A DNA stretch of 64,000 nt from Gnetum montanum. Taxonomy: Eukaryota; Streptophyta; Gnetopsida; Gnetales; Gnetaceae. The position numbers were made by a program, and so were the translations under genes. Positions 44,225-56,400 of the stretch are shown piece by piece. Positions within the stretch are counted from its first letter, which is position 1. Each line of letters opens with the position of its first letter. The stretch is taken from contig MNCI01003865.1 of assembly GCA_015680685.1 (NCBI GenBank), positions 281,944 through 345,943 of the forward strand. The letters are read 5' to 3'. The notes under the pieces were generated by a model that searched no databases, was not told the DNA's origin, and saw nothing but the letters and a program-made list of their open reading frames with translations.

Positions 44225-44262
44225 GTTCTCTTGGTTTAAATTGGCAGGGATAAACACATGGA
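44225..44262 (+). other. predicted 3' splice site upstream of E3 RT
   Basis: GTTCTCTTGGTTTAAATTGG ends in CAG at 44247, followed by GGATAAACAC and the ATG of MDSKNLFAML. The arrangement is the same as in E1 and E2. Confidence 0.5.
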
Positions 44263-46440
44263 TAGCAAGAACCTCTTTGCAATGTTGTCTATCAATGGAA
44301 CACATGGAGCCATCAAAAGAGAGATTCACCTAGAGTCCATCAACCTAGACTCATCAGCTTATGACAATTTCGTGGCATCAACACAAGAGACAATTGATTG
44401 CTTTAAAGGAATGACAAAAAGTCTATATTTAGAGGATGATAACATCACCAAAGATCCCCTTGCCAAAGTTCCAATTACTATATCTGATGGCGAAGTTAAA
44501 ATATTAAAAATGAGTACTCTATTAAATCCACAATTGGCCATTGACATAGCATAGGTGCTGAAAGACAACATGAAAGCATTCGCTTGGTCTTATACTGATA
44601 TGCTAGGACTAGACCCTCGAATAGTCTAGCATAACCTCATCCTTGACCCAAAACTTAGACCAGTGAAACAAAAAGCATGAAAGGTTAGACTTGAGGTAGC
44701 GCTAGCAGTTTGTAATGAAATCATGAAACTTTACTAGGACAGTTTCATTCAAGACATTGACTACATCGATTGGTGTATCCAACATGGTTGTAGTCCCAAA
44801 GAAGAACAAGAGCATTCGCCTATGCATTAAATTTCATGACCTTAACATAGCAACCATAAAAGATGACTTCCCCCTACCCGGTATCGATCAACTTGTTGAT
44901 TCAACTGCTGGACATGCATTGTTGTCCTTTATGGATGGATTCTTGGGATACAACCAAATTAGGATCAACCCAGAACATCAACTCAGGACAACCTTCATGA
45001 CACCTTGGGGCACATTCTATTATATAATGATGTCATTCAGTCTAAAAAATGCTGGTGCTACATATCAATGAGCAATGACTTACATATTTAGTGATTATAT
45101 GCTTAATTCGCTCAATGATTATGTAGACGACAATGCATTCAAGTCTAAAACAACTGAGCAACATGTCAATGATTTAAACTTGGTACTTAAACGTTGTCTC
45201 AAGTATGAGCTTAGACTTAATCCAAAGAAATGTGTCTTTGGGGTCAAAACAGGAAAAATGCTTGGATTCATAGTCTCAGAAATAGGGATACGAGTAGACC
45301 CAGATAAGGTTAAGGCAATAACAAATCTGAAACCACCTAGCAACCTTACCAAATTACACAGTCTACAAGGTAGATTACAGTTTATTAGGTGCTTCATTGA
45401 AAAATTGATAGACAAGTTGAAGCCTATGCAGCATCTACTACGTAAAAATGTTCACTTTCAATGGACTCAACAGTGTCAGGAAGCCTTTGAGAACATCAAA
45501 ATGACACTAGCTCAACTACCAACAGTTCATCCACCACAAAACAATAAACCCTTTTACATCTACCTTACCACAACGGATTCGTCTATCATGTCTATGCTTT
45601 GTCAGAAATGAAGAAGATGGAACTGAAATCCCTGTCTACTACCTAAGCCATGCCTTAGTGGCCCATGAAAAGAGATACAATGACATGAAGAGGTCATGTC
45701 TGACCCTTATCTTTTCCTTGAAAAAGTGGCGACATTATCTCTTCTGTAACCAAGTTAACATTATTTTTAAAGACAATGTGCTTAGGGCTATCACCAATAA
45801 CATCTATGAATCAAACAGAATAGCTAGATGGAAGGTGATAATTGCTGAGTTTGACCTACGCTATGTAGCTTAATCTTCCACGAAGGTTCAAGCAATAGTC
45901 AATCAAATGACCACCTCACCAATACAAGACCAAGCAACAATCAATCCTAAGTTCCCTGATGAGAACGTGAACACCATAGACATCATACCTGACAACTACA
46001 ATGCAATCTTATACTTTGATGGAGCGTTAACCTTCTGAGGAGGAAGTGTTGCAACCATTATAAATTATCCCTCCTGAGAGATTCGACCCTTTGCCTATCG
46101 ATTAAACTTCCCTTGTACCAACAATGTGGTGGAGTAAGAAGGTCTTCTTAGAGGACTTTTGGTAGCACTAGCTTCAGGGATCACACGACTTGTAGTTCGA
46201 GGTGATTCACAGCTAGTCATCAACTAGGTCACAAACGTTTATGCATGTAGAGCTTCACACTTACAACCATACTGTGACTTGACCAAACACCTACTGAAAT
46301 AGTTCACAAACATAGATGTACAACATGTTTCCAGAAATGAAAATACCATCGCAAATGCACTTGCAACACTAGCCTTAAACATAGCACTTGACATGTTCCA
46401 TGCGTTACCTAGTTCCATAACAAGTTGTGCCAAACCCATA
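44248..46440 (+). pseudogene. E3 reverse transcriptase and dual RNase H
   Basis: The frame starts at MDSKNLFAML (44258) and runs with few breaks. Motifs are NMVVVPKKNKSIRLCIKF, LLSFMDGFLGYNQIRINPEH and TPWGTFYYIMMSFSLKNAGA. The polymerase box is NDYVDDNAFKSK near 45118, with YVDD kept. Gypsy RNase H follows (45540-45750: FYIYLTTTDSSIMSML, RSCLTLIFSLKKW). The archaeal-type RNase H is at about 46000-46385: LYFDGALTF keeps the Asp that E2 lost, then RGDSQLV and NTIANALATLA, where the last Asp is Asn. Most stops sit at former Gln, Arg or Trp codons. Confidence 0.92.
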
Positions 46441-46818
46441 ATCAACACTCCCAATGACATACCCATGGCATCCGTTAGTACATCACACGCAGTAGAATGG
46501 TATGATGACATAAAAGAGTACCTTCTACATGGCGAACTGCCACAACATCTAATGAATGCTCAAAAGGACGCAGTGCGAAAACGCTCTCAGCAGTATGCAC
46601 TAATAGGAGATATGTTATGTCATAGATCCTACAAAGGCATTTTTTTTAGTATGCATTAGTAGCATCGACGGCCAAACCATTGTGGAGCAAGTTCATGAGG
46701 GACTTTGCGGAGGGCACATAGCACCCAAGGTAATGGCAACAAAAATTAGACGTTTAGGCTATTATTGGCCACACATGAAGTACAATTGTTTCTCCAAGGT
46801 CAAAACATGCAACATCCA
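46441..46818 (+). pseudogene. E3 integrase, zinc finger only
   Basis: After the connector (IKEYLLHGELPQHLM) come CHRSYKGIFF, IVEQVHEGLCGGHIAPKV and YYWPHMKYNCFSKVKTCNI. Homology stops at TCNIHQ, inside the finger, where the second Cys should stand (E2: CSICQKH). No catalytic core follows. The sequence changes to E5-like tail. Confidence 0.85.
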
Positions 46819-47770
46819 TCAAGCTAGCCTTCCTGCTTTGGACATTACATGCATTCGACATAGCATTTTCCACACAGGTACTATCCTGAGCAAGCAGGAC
46901 TTTGCCCTTACTTCACTCAATGGTTTCTTTTTTCAAGTTTTCTCTCTGTTGTGTTTGCAAGATACAAGACAAGATGGTGTCATCCAAAGATGCATTTTTC
47001 CATAAGAGTAAGACACTACATTGCTCTGAAGTATCCACTTCGATTAACCTCACTACTTGAGAGTGCATGCCCTACTCTCCCTTTTAGCCAATTTAGCCTC
47101 CATTCCTTATATACTTCCAATTTTTTGTATCCTCTTTACAAGCTTTTCTAATGCATAGAGCTTCCCCACATGCCCAACCATCAAGTCCATGATGGATGTA
47201 ATGCAACTCGCACCATGGGAAGCATCTGTAGGTAGGTTAAAGCCCCACATGATGTAACACAACTCATCTTGTGGAGGAAACACCTATCCTGCAAACAACA
47301 AGTTTTTTTCAAGTGCACATGGGTGTACAATAAAGGAAAAGCACAAAAATGTAAAAAGAGCAGAAAAGCTAAAAAAACAAGTTCCTAAAACAAATGGCAC
47401 AACTTGCTATGTTACAATCACTTTGGCCATAAATTGATAATCTCTTAGCACTCCAGCGAGAGGTTAGAGGCCAACAAAGAAAAAAATCATGCGTACTAAC
47501 TCCCTCATAAGCACTCTGACAAGGGATCACGCTATGGAAAAAACTTTTCAAAGTGTATCATTTTACATTCATTTCTTCCCTAAACCTATTTTCTCAAATC
47601 CATCCCTTTCCCCCTTACCTCACATCACTCTCCTAGTACTCTCAAATGTAGCGAAACGTAGTCCAAGTGGGCACTGAAGAGTGGTGTTGGTGTTTTGTTC
47701 TTCATGGTGTTTCATATTCTTTGTCGAAGTCTCTCGGGTAGATCCTCCAGACATCAATAAATAGCTGCCA
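46819..47770 (+). other. E4 internal tail before its 3' LTR
   Basis: No coding is seen. Stretches around 46850-47290 (GACATAGCATTTTCCACAC; CTTGAGAGTGCATGCCC; ATGGATGTAATGCAACTCGC) match the E5 tail at 62400-62830. It therefore belongs to a B-type element, not to E3. Confidence 0.6.
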
Positions 47771-49962
47771 CTGAAACACCATCAATTTTAGGACTCTCAT
47801 GATTCAACAGTCATGAAATTTGGGCAAGGGTCCCTAGAAGCATGATGTCATGTTCAACCATGCAGACAATACCCTCTGCAGCACAGTCAACATGGCATCT
47901 AGCCATAAGGACAATTTGCATGAAAGAGGTACTAGAGGTAGACCGTACAGTCTGACAAATTTTCTATCACCCGAGTTGAGAATCTTGCTACACCTCCTAG
48001 CTTGTCCAGCTTAACACATGACCTGGTTGATGGTCTACCTAGGGATCATGCTAGCAGTTACCAAAAGTATTCAAGATGGACTAAATAGTTTAGCAATTTT
48101 TCTAACTACAAGAGCCTATTACGCTATGCTACATTGCATAGCGTAACAGGCCTTTAAGAGATTGAATCGATATCAAAGATGCAGATTGATGACTGAGCCC
48201 TCCAGGGCATCTATCCCACTTCATCCTTGATGCATGAGTAACATGACACAGAAAAATGTGGTAAGTCTTGTCATAAATCATTGTAATTTGAGCTCTATGT
48301 TGTGCTACGCTACGCAACATAGCATAGCATAGTAGGGATGCATTCTAACAATACTCCTACTCAAATGGCCCTAATTAAGTAAGCACATTTTCCCATGCTT
48401 CAACCATCAAATAGGTTTACTCTGCTGACACGCTAGGACATGATTGACATCCTGTGATAAAATGTTTGCAATATTGAGTTAGAATCCAAGCCAAACTAGG
48501 TGCTACAATGTGCTATGCTATGTAGCACAGTGTAGTAGGAACAAAACACATAAAGGTCTTCCACCAAGCAGTTCTAGTAAGAGAATTACACTTGGCCGCA
48601 CCCTACCCTCCAAGACTACCTATTCCACTTGGCCCTTGGGCACCAAGAAAAGTTTCTTGACAAAGCATGGCAAATCAGACCAAGATGCATGTCACATTGG
48701 CTACTATGTTGTGCTACACTACACAGCGTAGCATTGACACAAAGTGCCAAAGTGTCCCAAGGATGAACTTAGCAGGTCTCAAGACTTTTCAGCATGAAAG
48801 ACAAGGTTATAGTTGCTTGCCTAGCTAGGCCTCAAATAGGTTTTTTCAGCTTTTAGCCAAGACTTCTTTGAAGACTTGGCTACGCTACACATCGTAGCAT
48901 AGTGTAGCGTGCGAGTTCTTATGCTACGACAATACATTGGGCAGCGTAAATAGCATAACACTCGTATGAAAACCCCAAGACATCTTCAGTTAGCTTTAGA
49001 ACTTGTTGGCAATAGTTACTCTCATCACAAAATCTCTCCAATAGATAAAATTAGCAAGTTTTTTGTTTTGCACCCCCTAACTATCCCCTAACTTTTTCCC
49101 TACACTTGACCCTCCTCACAAGAGTAGGAAAGACGTAGTCCTGGAGCATAGGCTCCACTTTGCATTCATTGTTGGCATTTTTCCTTGTAACAAATGTGTC
49201 AGTTCACTAGATTCTGACACATGCATTTTCAGCAGTATGGTCATAGCATAGCAGTTTCCACATCCAACATTATAGAGTAGCATGGCACTGTCAGGTCTGC
49301 ACTCTATGGGACCCAAGACACATGGCATCCAAACCATGTTTCTCTCTCACATCTAACTCTATAAATACCCCAGTGAACAACATTCAAGGGGTTGGTTGGG
49401 AGCATTCTAGCATGGTTGGATTTTGGAATTTTTGGCTTTTGCAAATCACTTCTATGGTAATTGGCTTCTTGGTTAGCATTTTGGCATTTTGGCTTTTCAG
49501 CAATTAGCTTTGGCAAGGAGATTGGAAAGCAGAAGGCTCATGTTGGTAAGTTGTTGACAATAGTTTAAGGAGCTATAATCATACTACTTCTTCACAAGTT
49601 GTGCTTGTCCACACTTCCGATCTATTGTACACCTTCAGTTAAGCAAAGATCGGATCTCCCGATCTTGGTGTGGTGCACTTTCTCACCCAAGTCTACTTCA
49701 TTATGTTTTGTTATTTTCATGTTTTGCATTATTCTCAATTGATTTACATTTTTTTCTCATCGCTTAATGTGCATATAGCATCTTTAAAACCAACATTTTT
49801 GAAAGGTTATTGTACATCAATTAAGTCCCTTTCTGATCAACCAAACCTTTTAGGGCATCCCACTTCTATTTACCCCAGCAAGGCCCTTGCACAGATCTAG
49901 GGTTAGGCTGTACGCCCAATGACCTTTCAGTGTTCCAACCACCAATGTTTTTAGTTGCTACA
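47771..49962 (+). mobile_element. E4 3' LTR (B type)
   Basis: It runs TGAAACACCATCAATTTTAG...GTTGCTACA. Family palindromes (TACGCTATGCTACATTGCAT-like at 48120; GCTACGCTACGCAACATAGC at 48303; near 48880) recur. A TATA is at 49360, with a U5 block AAGTCCCTTTCTGATCAACC about 143 bp before the end. Its start, TATA context and end match 11021-12860, though it is 350 bp longer. Confidence 0.85.
49360..49367 (+). promoter_or_regulatory. TATA box in B-type LTR
   Basis: CTATAAATACCCC, the same context as 12244 and 58036. Confidence 0.6.
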
Positions 49963-50839
49963 CCTATGTAGTCTAAGGCTAGTGTAGTTCAAGTGAAGGC
50001 CACTTTAGTCACAAAATTTCATCTACTATTTTGAGTATGCAAATGGATTTTTATGGCCTTGGTGCATCAAAAATTATCTTAAATGATCAACTACCCTAGA
50101 GACAATAGTCATTATGCTTACAAATAAACACCAATCTATTAATAATCATGGAAAAAATTTGTAGCCCAAAATTAGCAACCTAAAACCTATAAAATCCAAA
50201 CATGAACACATTTTTCCAGTTCTGAACATTTTCTTGGCAAGTTCCAAGAACATTTTATTCTAAACCTTTATGATCAATATCCTTTTGCAACCTTGAGCAC
50301 TTGAATTCCATTTAGCATCTATGTTAAGCACTAGAGACCCTTAGCATAGTCCGATTGGAACAAGAGCTTACATCATTATCTACCATCACAACCTATAATC
50401 AAAGTTGTAGATTTGAATAGGAATCAACAAGGAGTTGTGAGAGATTGTAGTTGGGAAGTAATTAGATTATGGAGTTTAGCTACATAATAGAACCTACCAA
50501 TCCAACAATCTTCAAACTCCATTTGACTGGTCTTCTTGTGCATTTTAGCACATAATCTATACCTTTTTTTAACTCTAAACTTTGAACATTTCTGCTATTT
50601 TAATAAAGTTTTCTAGTTCATTTGTAGTGTATATTTTATTCCAAGTTCAATTTTTTGTTTATTTTTTATTGAATTTGTAACTTTATTTTCTCTATTTACA
50701 ATTCTTAAGTCCCTCAGTGATCGACAAGACCATCTAGGATACCTTAGATCCTATTTCTTAAAGGCCCTTGGGATCTAAGATTAGGCTGTTGTACCTGGGA
50801 TTTTTGGTTGTCCAACAACTGAATTTTTTAAATGCTATA
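49963..50839 (+). mobile_element. partial LTR (D type)
   Basis: The end carries the U5 block AAGTCCCTCAGTGATCGACA, then GGCCCTTGGGATCTAAGATT and CCAACAACTGAATTTTTTAA. This aligns with the reverse complement of the E1 LTR start region (52325-52455). It is therefore an E1-type LTR in plus orientation, abutting the E4 LTR on the left and E1 gag on the right. I cannot find its 5' end. It is a truncated solo LTR or a rearrangement. Confidence 0.55.
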
Positions 50840-51580
50840 CTTGGGTTATTTTGTTGTCCTTAGCAATAGTAACCACAGCTACATGGTTTTTCCTTCCCTT
50901 CTCCTTGCCTTCTTAAGTGTGTTGGTTCTTATACACCACATAAGCATGATCATGATTGGCCTTGACAGCATTCTCTATGTCCTTAGTTTGGTAGAAGGAT
51001 TGAGTAAGCAACTAGGGGGTAGTGTTGGTCGAAACATGGTGGGGTAGATGAGGGAATTGAGTTGAGAGACTTACCCCATGGAAGAGGTAAGGGAGATTGA
51101 GATGGGTATGGTGGCTTGGGAATCCAAATGTTGAAAGAGGCTTCCTAAGAATTTTCCAAGTTCAAACTCCACCTCAAAATCATCCTGCTCCTCATGTAGG
51201 CCCTTAGAGATTGACTCTCCATCTTGCTCATCCATATCAATTAGATGAGATAGAATGCATGTATGAACATTAGTTAGTAGTATTTTATCATACAATGAAG
51301 GAATATATTCTTTCCTGTTATAGCGAATGATTTCATACTCATGTTCAAATTCTACCTCCATCCATGGAATGAGTAGACCTACCTAGATTTTGGCACATAT
51401 GAGATTATACTAATTTCCATTAATGATAGCAAAATCCAAGCTTTGTCCCCTTAGCCTGAGCAATTGCCTATGCTTGAATACAGTAGGATCATTTGGGTCA
51501 TACACCTTCATCACATTTTGGCTCAATGCCATATCTACTAAGTGAAGGGGAAGAACCATGGACTAGCTATAAGACATCAT
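50840..51580 (-). pseudogene. E1 gag, N-terminal and C-terminal fragments joined by deletion
   Basis: The start MMSYS near 51580 is followed by LLRLRGQSLDFAIINGN, YNLICAKI and EIIRYNRKEYIPSLYDKILL (51360-51260), matching E2 and E3 gag N-termini. Downstream, near 50990-50850, TKDIENAVKANHDHAYVVYK and NQHT match the end of the gag core (E3: QIKNIEEAAQNSHELGYSAF). The core between them is deleted. The continuation is at 11020 and lower, beyond the nested insertions. Confidence 0.75.
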
Positions 51581-52296
51581 TGGTAGTTTTGATTTTAGTC
51601 TAAAAATAAATTTTGTAATTAATTAATCAAGTAAAAAAAATTTCAGCAAATGGAATTGCCCAAGGTGAAAGAGGGGTATTACTATAAAATAATACAAACA
51701 ACAACTTTAGGTGCAGTGTAGGGGTATAAATTGCACTTGAAAAAAATGTGAGGATCTTGGTCTTGGAAGAGCCAACTATGTTGACTTTACGAGTAGGGGC
51801 TACAATAGAAGGGGAAAAGAGGGTAAGCTATCAATAATTATCTTACCAACTAGCACTGTGCTAGGATACCTCCTCTTGACAAGAATACATTTGTTTTGGA
51901 AAACGTTGATGTCAAATCTTGATTTTTTTTTCTAAACTTACATTTATGTCTTGGAGAGGAACCAATGCTAGCTTTGTCACCAAATTTTGCAACGAGGGTT
52001 AGGTGTTTGGAAAAAAGCAATGTTGGCCTTTGGAACACACAAAGATAGGTTCCACTAACAACCATGCTAGCTTCAAGAAGTTCAACAACTAATAAAAAAA
52101 ATTTACAAAAAGACAAATCACCTACAACCACAATGTTGGGTTTTGGTTGCAGGAAAATGGATGGTAGCATTGGTTTTTTCTAGAAGAAAATTTTTTTAGC
52201 AAAGTTTAAAGAATTTTAGTGTAAACTCAAGGTTTTTAACTTGCAAAAATATTTGTAAAAGTAGTAAAATATGATTGGACAAAGAAGTTAGACAAA
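51581..52296 (-). other. E1 gag leader
   Basis: This is an untranslated stretch between PBS and gag. Loose repeats of AATGCTAGC and CAATGTTGG occur here and also in the adjoining LTR (53200-53290). No domain is seen. Confidence 0.5.
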
Positions 52297-52315
52297 GGAC
52301 CTCCTTCTAGTGCCA
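52297..52315 (-). other. E1 primer binding site
   Basis: The minus strand reads TGGCACTAGAAGGAGGTCC, about nine bases inside the LTR end, the same PBS as in the other elements. Confidence 0.8.
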
Positions 52316-52324
52316 GAAAACTAT

Positions 52325-53737
52325 TGCACCTAAAAATTTTGATTGTTGGAAAATAAAAAATCTTGAGTACAGAATATTTTTAACCTTAGATCCTAATGGC
52401 CTCTAAAAAAGAGGATCCAATGCACCCTCAACAATCTTGTCAATCACCCAGGGACCTAGAAAGTGTAAACGAGGTTAACCAAATCATAACAATATGTAGA
52501 TCCAATCTAAAATTGAATGAACAAAATAAAATCATGATAATTTACATAATAAATGAACTGTAAACGTTATCATAATAAAAATATTAAAAATAAAGACTTT
52601 GAAATGTGTACAAATCATGCCTAAATGTATGAGGAGTTTTCTCTAATGGAGTTTGAAGCTTCTTGGAGTTAATAGGTTGTGTTCTGCAGTCACCTCCAAA
52701 ATCTAGGTACTTCACAACTCCCAACACCAAAACTCCTTGGAAGTTTCTAGCCCAAATCTATAGCATTGATCACCAAGGGGATAAGGTATATGCTAGACTT
52801 TTGTTGCAAAAATGGGAACTACACTAAGGGTCTTTATGCTTACGTAGTCGTAGGTTTGCTCAAAAAATCTTGCCAAATGCTCAAAGGTTATAAAATGCTC
52901 AAATTTGCCAAAGGTTCTAGTGATAAAGGATTTCCAAAATCTTTATGAGTTCAAAAATACAAGAGCTCCATTTTTGAAGAACCCCTTCAAGGTATTTGAA
53001 ATGGATATTTAGAGGTCACAAGGTTGATGATTTTTGGCTATAAATGTTTGCCATGATTACTAACAAATTGGAATCATGTGTAGATGTAACAGGCCTTTAC
53101 CTCTAGTGTAGTTTCCATTTATGGTAAGTTTTCATACCTCCAAGACCACCAAAACCATGCTAGATACCATAAATGGTAAATAGAATTTTCAAACAATGTT
53201 GGTCTCATCCACCAATGCTAGCCTTGTACTAGCAATGTTGGATTTGTGTGGTCTACATTGGAATTTGGGGGCCAATGCTAGATCTATTTGATGAGTCAAA
53301 CCCCCATCTAATTCAATGTTGGCTTCATGAGAAAGTGGAACTCCCACAACTCCAACAATGGCCTTGAGACATCCATGCTTGGTTTTGTTGGGAAAATGAA
53401 AATCCAACACCACCCACACCAAGGATAGGTGGTTCCTACAAAGTTGAGGCTGTACCCCCACAAAAACCCATGAAAATGCCAAACTTGGTAGTCCCCAAGG
53501 TGTTTTTAGCCTTCCCAAGCCTAAATATAGACATGAGATAACTTTGTTGACTTAGGAAGTGAGGCTACAATAACTTATCGGGCATTTTTTAGGCCCAAAA
53601 GTTCAAGCATGCAAGATTGTAGTCATTGGGCTACAAGCCTCACATTTTACAATGAGAATCTAGCCTCAAGTATAGGGGTGATAGTTATAATGCCAAAAAA
53701 TAAGGGTTTTGACATGCATTTTCTTAATGGTGTTTCA
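52325..53737 (-). mobile_element. E1 5' LTR
   Basis: The inner end is clear from the PBS and the U5 block (reverse of 52440-52460). The outer end is set at GGTGTTTCA (53737), the reverse complement of the TGAAACACC start shared by all LTRs here; that boundary is less sure. A minus-strand TATA-like CTATATTTAGG lies at 53520-53530. Internal CAATGCTAGC motifs repeat. The 3' partner is outside the window. Confidence 0.6.
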
Positions 53738-56400
53738 ATAAAGATAGGGAAATTAAGGCAAGATGAGGTACCAAGGCCTAGGCCAAACTTGGAGGTGATC
53801 TTAACAAAGGCCAACCTAGAGAAGGTTAAAAACAAGTCCAAAGTATAGTCCTACAAGAATAAAATTTTAGATCCTTTGTAGAGTTGGTTCTAGAAGAGAT
53901 TCATATGTAGTTTCAAGGATCTTCACTAGGATCTACCATTTCCACTCACAATGAATGATATCTTGGATAGACTTATCTATTCTAGAATAATTGACAACAA
54001 GATGCAACCATAAAAATCAAAGATCTAACCATCTCTTACATGGTGGAATTCATAGTAGAATGCCTTAGATTTCCAAAAACTAGGGTAAAGTTGGTTAAGG
54101 TTTCAACATAGGAAAATGTAAAATTAAAGAAGGAATAGACCTAGTGTTGCTATGGAGTGGACTTTAATAAGTATGGTGCTCTTAGAAAGGTGAAACATGC
54201 ATACTTCAAGATTATAAGCTACCACCTCAATCTAATGGCACAACCAAGCAAAGTCATCACATTTTCTACATGTGCATTTGTGACTCTAAGTAGGAAATTT
54301 CCTTTCAATCTTCTCCAACTCATCTTCCTAAAAATTGAAAAAAGACTTAAAGAAAATGAGAATAATCAAAAGACACTCTTCTTTCCTTACCTCATAAGAA
54401 AACTTTGAAAAAGGAGGAATATCATGCTACTCTAATAACATAATCCATAAGATCCCTACCACATCTTGGTAGGAAATGAAGGATAAGTTCCTTGCCAAAC
54501 TCTAAGAAGAGGCATCATCTTCACACCAATAATAGTACTAGAGATAATACTTGAAATGGAATCAATAGTGAAATGCATAAGGCAACCTATGGAGCAAATG
54601 TAGTAGCAATTTGATAGTGGTGGTGGTGAATCATTAGTGTATCATCTAGTCATAAGTCATCTCAATGAAGTTACAAGGGCTATCAATTGGTTGAAAAATG
54701 ACCTACGCCGTGTATTCTCCCCTCAAAGAAACCATGTTCAGGTTTGCACTAACTTTAATGCACAAGAAGTTACCATGTTCATCCTTGGAGAACAATCCCT
54801 AAAATCTCTAAGAAAATAGTAGCTTTTTTAGTTATTTTGGAGGAAGAAAAAGGTACAACATTCTTGTTCATGCCATGCAGAAGCTAGAAGATAGTAGCTG
54901 AGATGGTGGTGAATAAAATTGAAGAAGCTCTAAGTGCTCTTGTAGGTTTTATTCTAGATATTACTACCATGGTATACATCTGAGTATCTATAGAAATTAG
55001 TAGCAGGATGATTGCAGCATAGTATAAGAAGGTGCCAAAATGGCTTGTTAGAGCCTAGAAACCAATTCCATAGACTTTTGACATCCAGGAAGACATCACA
55101 ACAACTATGTTTTAACTAATTGAGATAAGACAAGAGTTTCTAGTTACACAAGTACAACTTGAGAAAGCTTATAACATCAATTAAAGGTTAGTATTAGAGG
55201 TTACAAAATTCATATCTTGATTGTCAAACCATACCATTTTTTTGCCAAAACTTATAAAAGATGAATCTTGCAAACAACTTCAACAAAGACTAAAAGAGGC
55301 TAAGAATGCCAAGGAGTCTACAATCTAGGATGCATCGTTGTCAAATGCCATGTTGAATACCATAAACAGTGACCTCCTAGACATATGTAGGGAAAATAAA
55401 ACATTAACCAAGGAAAATTAACATTTGCAAAAAGATAAGATCCAAAAAGAGTAACTAATGAAGTACATCCATTAACAATAAGAATATCTTACCAAGGTGA
55501 ATTAGATTGTAGGAGGTTTGTAGCTAGGAATAAAAATATCTCAATGGATAAGGTCCAAGAAATTTACTAGAAGACTATCATTGAGATTACCGCCTAGAAA
55601 GATGAAGCTCTAAAATATTAAATGATTAAAATTCATTACAGGAACTAGGTTAAAATGCTAAAGGAAGTGAATTAAAAAGTGATCAAGTTGGCAAAGGCCA
55701 AAATTAATGAAGCCCATTAGTAACTCCAACAATGAGATGATGCATGAAAATCCATCATTAATAAACTGAATGCATATAATTAGGTAGAAATTTCCTTAAA
55801 TAAATTACAAATCAAGAATGTGATAGAGTACATGATGCTAGCCAATCTCCACTATGAAAACTTGGAAATGCTATCTATAGGATAGCTACGATTAAAGTCA
55901 GAAAAGCATGTAGCCAACTCCTACCTTCTTTATGAGGTGGATTTCAAGCTCCACAAGGAGATCAAGAAGAAGCTTGGAAGTAGCTAATTCAAATCTTGTA
56001 GTTCTCAAGAGAAATTTTGAAGATGAACAATCAATTTTTGAGAACCTAGGCACTAGAATGAGTAACCACCAAGAGTTTCAAAACCATTTATGAATATTTG
56101 ACTTTAATCATAAGCAGTACGCATTCTAGTTTGTGAACATAAAGGAAATGTTTCCTACACTATCTTGCCCATGGAACATACCAACATTGGCTATTTTAGG
56201 CGATATTTCCTAGAACATTAGTGATGCATGAAGTAAGGAGGAAAAATGAAAGCATTGTTAGATGCTTTCAAGTTCTCAAAGACAACAACATTTGTAGCAT
56301 GATAGCTCAAGCTGTCAACTAGACCAAGACAAGAGAAACAACCATCTGAGGTACACAAACCATCATCTTTGGCCATGGTTTGAAGACTCTATCCTTGCCA
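53738..56400 (+). pseudogene. decayed plus-strand gene of plant-transposon (Transposase_32-like) type
   Basis: Fragments read in order on the plus strand. At 54157-54408, YGALRKVKHAYFKIISYHLN, KVITFSTCAFVTLSRKFPFN and KTLFFPYLIRKL resemble the putative plant transposon protein family. That family has a block of A-x-x-Y-F...P...S, a TLSRKFPFN-like core and FFPxLIxxLC. A coiled-coil-like region follows near 55240-55430 (LIKDESCKQLQQRLKEAKNA; LLDICRENKTLTKEN). Stops are very frequent. It lies outside E1 and hosts the E5 insertion downstream. It may be the opposite-strand gene of an older element, or a separate mobile gene. Confidence 0.42.

Larger units (their letters stand above)
34178..46818 (+). 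mobile_element. E3, 12.6 kb element with opposite-strand gene, 3' end lost
   Basis: It begins with a C-type LTR in E4 gag (left flank ATCTT). It then runs PBS, leader, gag-PR, block P, opposite-strand gene on minus, block R, RT-RNaseH-RNaseH and the first part of the integrase finger. At about 46818 it joins sequence that resembles the E5 tail. The C-type 3' LTR and most of integrase are missing, so no second target-site copy exists. A deletion fused E3 to the E4 tail. Confidence 0.8.

Noticed and set aside
47703-47716. GGTGTTTCAT as another LTR end in minus orientation
   Set aside because: It has no PBS, TATA or U5 block nearby, and the match is only about ten bases.
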